From the NCBI GenBank assembly GCA_050692055.1, contig JBOGTC010000044.1, positions 1-16,293 of the forward strand: DNA of 16,293 nt. The letters run 5' to 3'. This stretch comes from JBOGTC01 sp050692055. GTDB lineage: Bacteria; Chloroflexota; Limnocylindria; QHBO01. Every line of letters begins with the position of its first letter. The stretch's first letter is position 1. Below the pieces are notes generated by a model, which was not told the origin of the DNA, searched no databases, and worked only from the letters and a program-made list of their open reading frames with translations. Position numbers and translations under genes: made by a program. Positions 12,988-16,293 of the stretch are shown here, one piece after another.

Positions 12988-14606
12988 GGCGACGGCGAGA
13001 CCGATGGATCGTCCGCGGCCGGATCGTCGATCCGTACCTCCAGGCGCCAGCCCAGTGTCGGGAGCTCGCTCACCCAGCCGGGCCAGGTGTCGATTCGCAC
13101 CTGTCCCAGGTCGGCCAGCTCCGCCCGGGCGGCCTCGATGGGCATTCCTGCCACGCGCTCGCCGATCCCATCGGCGTCGAGGCGCCTCGCCGACCGCGCG
13201 CTCACCGAGGCGGCCACCTCGAGCGCGCCATTCTCGCGTCGCGCCTCCCCGATCGACACCTCGATCGACGCCAGCAGCAGCACGTGGTTCGCCGGCACCG
13301 CGGAGGCGTCATCGAGCAGCTGCTCGCGCGCCGTCGCCTCGATCTCGTCCTCCGCAAGCGTCGCGCGATCGTAGGCGAGCGTCCCGGTCAGCGTGAAGCT
13401 CGCCTCGTCGCGTGTTCCGACCAGGCCGTCGGGAACCTCGATCACCGGCTGCGGCGGCTCGATGGGATCGGCGAAGACGCCGCCATCGGTCCCGGACAGC
13501 TCTTCGGACACGCGGCCGGCGAGCTCCTCGCGCAGGGCAGCCATCGCCGCGTCCACGTCCGCCTGCTCGATGACCGGGCCGGAGCTCTCCAGCCCGCCGG
13601 CGGTCGGCGCCTCGTTAAGCACCAGCGTCTGCGTATTCTGCGGGAACCCGCGCAGCCGGTTGCGTGTCTGCTCGTCGAGGATCGTGTCGATCTCCATGGC
13701 CGCCACGTTGCCGCCGGGTCCAGCCGCCTCCGCGAGGATGGGAGCGAAATTCAGGCCGGGGGCGATGAAGCCGGCGCCGGTCAGCGAGCCCCCCTCCACC
13801 ACCACCGCCGTCGTCGTCACAAACCTGATCTCGCCTGCCGCGACCTGCGTCTCGGCGGGCACCTCGATCGCGACGATGTTGTAGTTGCGGAACGTGACCT
13901 GTCCGCTCGCGGGCACGAAGTCCTGGTAGCTGCCGGTGGCCGTGCCCTCCTGCGTGGCCTCCACCGTTCCCGCGACCAGGTCGGGATCGTCGAAGCGCAG
14001 CCGGTACTCGACAGGCCCGACGCGCGCCACCTCGGGCGCGATGCGGATGGTGGCCGCCGGCAGCACGACCGCTCCGGCCACGCCGACTCCCCCGAGCAGG
14101 ATCCCCACGGCGAGCAGCGGAATGAGGGGCAGCGCCCGCCCCCGGCGTCGAGCGGCTCGCGGCCGCCCTGCTTCGGGCGGCGGCGCCCGCTGGACCGGTA
14201 CGGGCCGTGTCTCGTCCCCCCGCGCCGAGCGAGGCGCGAGAGCGGCGGCCGAGTCCGCCGCCGTCACCGTCGTCGGGTCGTCCCCGCGCACGACATGGAT
14301 CGATGCCCGGCGTGGCTCGGCAGGCTCGACCGGAGCCGCGACCCGGGCGTCCGTCACCGAGCCGTAGGCGCTCAGCCCGGCCTCGGACGCCAGCGAGCGC
14401 GTCAGTGCGTCACCGACGACGGCGACCTCACGGTGGTCGGTCCCGGCCAGGGTCGCGAGCAGCCGCAGGGAAACCGCGCTGGAGGTCGCCTTCGAACGTC
14501 CCGGAGCAACGAGCACCACGCGGCCGGGAACCGCGTCGCGCACCCGGCGCACGACCGTGGTGATCTCGTCGTCGGGCTCCAGGTAAAGGAGGATCGAGTC
14601 GGTCAC
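12984..14606 (-). CDS. Membrane-anchored baseplate J/gp47-like protein
   Basis: A 540 aa protein with a clear architecture. Residues 1-90 form a small alpha/beta domain (ILLYLEPDDEITTVVRRV, RVVLVAPGRS, EVAVVGDALTRSLASEAG). Residues 91-158 are a Pro/Ala/Arg-rich cytoplasmic linker. Residues about 159-184 are the only transmembrane helix. Residues 185-540 are outside and beta-rich (SGQVTFRNYNIVAIEVPAE, RFVTTTAVVVEGG, AGPGGNVAAMEI), resembling the gp47/baseplate J core seen in Chloroflexota and Patescibacteria proteins with that label. The end is Pro/Asp/Ser-rich (PAADDPSVSPSP). It is not part of a phage: no tail genes are nearby. Start GTG, overlapping the previous stop (GTGA), and it overlaps ruvX likewise. 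The family name comes from memory of similar architecture; function is unknown, plausibly envelope or secretion scaffolding. Confidence 0.7.
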   Translation of the reverse strand: MTDSILLYLEPDDEITTVVRRVRDAVPGRVVLVAPGRSKATSSAVSLRLLATLAGTDHREVAVVGDALTRSLASEAGLSAYGSVTDARVAAPVEPAEPRRASIHVVRGDDPTTVTAADSAAALAPRSARGDETRPVPVQRAPPPEAGRPRAARRRGRALPLIPLLAVGILLGGVGVAGAVVLPAATIRIAPEVARVGPVEYRLRFDDPDLVAGTVEATQEGTATGSYQDFVPASGQVTFRNYNIVAIEVPAETQVAAGEIRFVTTTAVVVEGGSLTGAGFIAPGLNFAPILAEAAGPGGNVAAMEIDTILDEQTRNRLRGFPQNTQTLVLNEAPTAGGLESSGPVIEQADVDAAMAALREELAGRVSEELSGTDGGVFADPIEPPQPVIEVPDGLVGTRDEASFTLTGTLAYDRATLAEDEIEATAREQLLDDASAVPANHVLLLASIEVSIGEARRENGALEVAASVSARSARRLDADGIGERVAGMPIEAARAELADLGQVRIDTWPGWVSELPTLGWRLEVRIDDPAADDPSVSPSP

Positions 14607-15916
14607 AGCCTCAGCGCCTGCACGGCGCCGCGCATGGCGCGGTCGAGGGCCGATGCCTGTGCGTCGAGGATCAGCGCCTGGTGGGCCAGCGCCATGGGCG
14701 TCACGTCCTGGCGCGTCTCGAGCCTGCCGGTCGCGTCGCGCAGGCCGGCGACGTCACCCGGAGCAAGCGCACGGACCTGGGGACGGCGCGCGAACGGCAT
14801 GCGTTGCCACCATGCGTCATCATCGAGCGCCTCGCGCACCTGCGCCAGGTCCGCGCCGCCTCCGCACAGATAGATCCGCCCGGGCAGCAGCTCGCCGGCG
14901 GCAAGGTCCGCGATCATCAGCTCCACCCCGGCTCGCCACACGAGCGCATCCTCGCGCAGCAGCGCCTCCGCCGCCTCCCGCTCGACCGCCTCGGGCAGGT
15001 CGTCGCCGTTGCCGAGCGCCAGCTTCAGCGCCTCGGCGCGCGCGAAGGGCAGGGCGAAGCGCTCGGCGAGGCCCTTGGTGAAGGCACGGCCACCGAGCGC
15101 CAGCATCTTGGTCCCGGCGATCCCACCGCGGCGCACGAGGGCGACGTCGGTGGTTCCGCCGCCCACGTCCACGAACACCGCGCCGGCGTCGCCCAGCTCT
15201 CCCGGATCGAGGCAGGTGGCGACCGCGTAGGGCTCCGCGATCACGCCCAGCAGCTCGAGCCCGAGCGCGGTGGCCACCGACTGCAGGGCCCCGAGGTGGA
15301 CCATGGGCGCAAAGGCGTTGAAGAGGCTGAGCTCGAGATGGGCGCCGGTGAAGCCGATGGGATTGCTGACGGGGTAGCCGTCGATCTTCATCTCGACGAT
15401 GGCCGCGTGGACGAGCCGCACCTCGAGCCGCTCGATGCCCGACTCCCAGGCAAGCAGGCTCTCCGCCTCACGCAGCGCGGCGGACTGCGCGCGTGCGACG
15501 ATTCGCTCCAGCTCCTCGTCGTTGAGCGGGACGCGACCGTCATCGCGGCGCTGGACCAACACGCTGGTCGTCCCCTTCACCAGCTCGCCGGCGATGCCCA
15601 CGGCTGCCGCGAGCGGGCGCATGCCCGCCATCTCGCGGGCCTCGTCCATCGCCGCGCGGCAGTTGGCCACGACCGCGTCGATATCGCTCACCGTGCCTGA
15701 TTGCATGTGCGTCAGACCCTGCCGCCGGCGCCCGGTGCCGCGGATGATTCCGACGAGCCGGCCGGCCTCGTCACGCTCGGCGCTCACGACCAGCGCCTTG
15801 GCGACCTCGGTGCCGATGTCGAGCGCGGCGATCGCCACCGGCCGGCCGTCGTTCCGCACGGCCGTGGCGCGAACACGGTCGGCGACGCGGCCAAGCAGCT
15901 GCTGCATGGCGGCCAC
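14603..15916 (-). CDS. FtsA/PilM-like actin-fold ATPase
   Basis: A 437 aa actin-superfamily protein. Phosphate 1 is AIAALDIGTEVAKALVV (28-44), phosphate 2 is VFVDVGGGTTDVALV (247-261) and the adenosine motif is YLCGGGADLAQV (349-360). Between phosphate 1 and 2, residues about 100-230 look like the FtsA-type SHS2 insert (DGYPVSNPIGFTGAHLELSL). FtsA tethers Z-rings and PilM scaffolds type IV pili; both bind ATP and recruit membrane partners. No pilN/O/P or ftsZ is nearby. The last helix (SALDRAMRGAVQALRL) could be amphipathic, as FtsA's membrane anchor is, but this is weak. The start may be GTG 15916 or ATG 15907 (3 codons inside); neither has a ribosome binding site. The gene begins 8 nt after the alaS stop and overlaps the gp47-like gene, hinting at a shared membrane role. 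Confidence 0.75.
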   Translation of the reverse strand: MAAMQQLLGRVADRVRATAVRNDGRPVAIAALDIGTEVAKALVVSAERDEAGRLVGIIRGTGRRRQGLTHMQSGTVSDIDAVVANCRAAMDEAREMAGMRPLAAAVGIAGELVKGTTSVLVQRRDDGRVPLNDEELERIVARAQSAALREAESLLAWESGIERLEVRLVHAAIVEMKIDGYPVSNPIGFTGAHLELSLFNAFAPMVHLGALQSVATALGLELLGVIAEPYAVATCLDPGELGDAGAVFVDVGGGTTDVALVRRGGIAGTKMLALGGRAFTKGLAERFALPFARAEALKLALGNGDDLPEAVEREAAEALLREDALVWRAGVELMIADLAAGELLPGRIYLCGGGADLAQVREALDDDAWWQRMPFARRPQVRALAPGDVAGLRDATGRLETRQDVTPMALAHQALILDAQASALDRAMRGAVQALRL

Positions 15917-15924
15917 GTCGCGCG

Positions 15925-16293
15925 TCAGCGAGCCTCGAGCCGCTGCAGCGCCTCGAGCGCCAGGCGCGCCGCCTCGCGTAGTGCTTCGTCGAGACGCGAC
16001 GGGTCCTTGCCGCCGGCCTGGGCCAGCTCCGGCCGTCCCCCGCCGCCGCCGCCGATCATCGGTCCGGCGGCACGGACGACCGCCACTGCGTCGAAGCCCT
16101 CGGCGGCCAGGTCTCGGCTGGCTGCCACCATCAGCGAGGGCTTGCCGTCCGATGCTCCAACAGCCACCGCCACGAAGCGGCCGGTCATGCCGCGCAGATC
16201 GTCCGCGAGCCCGCGCAGCGCCGAGGCATCCGCGTCGGCGTACGCCTGCACGATGACCTTGGCGCCTCCCGCGTCCTGCGCGGCGTGCAGCGC
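15925..16293 (-). CDS. alaS: Alanyl-tRNA synthetase, C-terminal end
   Basis: Partial gene: only 122 C-terminal residues plus the stop lie in the window; the reading frame continues open past the edge. The segment is the DHHA1/C-Ala domain, with FVAVAVGASDGKPSLMVAAS and then the diagnostic glycine-rich IGGGGGGRPELAQAGGKDP followed by an alanine-rich terminal helix (LDEALREAARLALEALQRL). AlaRS charges tRNA-Ala; this domain helps tRNA recognition and oligomerisation. The apparent start at 16251 is only an internal valine GTG and should not be annotated as a start. The downstream FtsA-like gene begins 8 nt after the stop. Confidence 0.93.
   Translation of the reverse strand, partial: ALHAAQDAGGAKVIVQAYADADASALRGLADDLRGMTGRFVAVAVGASDGKPSLMVAASRDLAAEGFDAVAVVRAAGPMIGGGGGGRPELAQAGGKDPSRLDEALREAARLALEALQRLEAR

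Noticed and set aside
13284..14873. Long plus-strand open frame (529 codons) antisense to the gp47-like and FtsA-like genes
   Set aside because: It mirrors the third-position GC of the real minus-strand genes, shows no recognisable domain, and crosses the boundary of two well-supported coupled genes.

Overview
The window is a very GC-rich stretch of bacterial chromosome in which every supported gene lies on the minus strand, so transcription runs from high to low coordinates. It is ordinary core-genome content, tightly packed, with no insertion sequence, prophage, tRNA, rRNA or CRISPR array that I can see. Gene content and protein style suggest a Chloroflexota-type organism: a membrane-anchored gp47-like protein, an EF-P with an Arg tip, and tlyA-nadK-recN-xerD linkage. 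A high-GC Actinomycetota relative is the main alternative. The taxonomic call is an inference.

In transcription order, the first block (16293 to 10044) is the 3' end of alaS, an FtsA/PilM-like actin-fold ATPase, a single-pass membrane protein of the baseplate J/gp47-like family, ruvX, mltG and an M24 aminopeptidase. After alaS, the five junctions are an 8-nt gap followed by four stop/start overlaps of the ATGA or GTGA type. This is very likely one translationally coupled operon mixing translation quality control, RNA processing/nuclease-fold and cell-wall functions.

The second block holds efp alone (9705 to 9145), preceded by a 338-bp gap with two nested hairpins and followed by a terminator-like hairpin. 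A 299-bp gap with three copies of a ~30-bp repeat then leads to xseA-xseB (exonuclease VII, ATGA overlap). dxs (isoprenoid precursor synthesis) follows, with a good ribosome binding site and a likely -10 box of its own.

The third block (4906 to 1) is tlyA, a small ribbon-helix-helix protein, nadK, recN, xerD and the start of a PH-domain-like membrane protein. tlyA is preceded by a striking ~144-bp inverted repeat. nadK and recN are coupled to their upstream genes, while xerD is set apart by about 210 bp. Functionally the block combines rRNA methylation, NADP supply, double-strand-break repair and chromosome-dimer resolution.

The most unusual material lies between and beside the core enzymes. 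Three of the longest gaps each contain a different, large inverted-repeat structure. The FtsA-like/gp47-like pair inside the alaS-ruvX-mltG operon is the best candidate here for an uncharacterised cell-envelope module.
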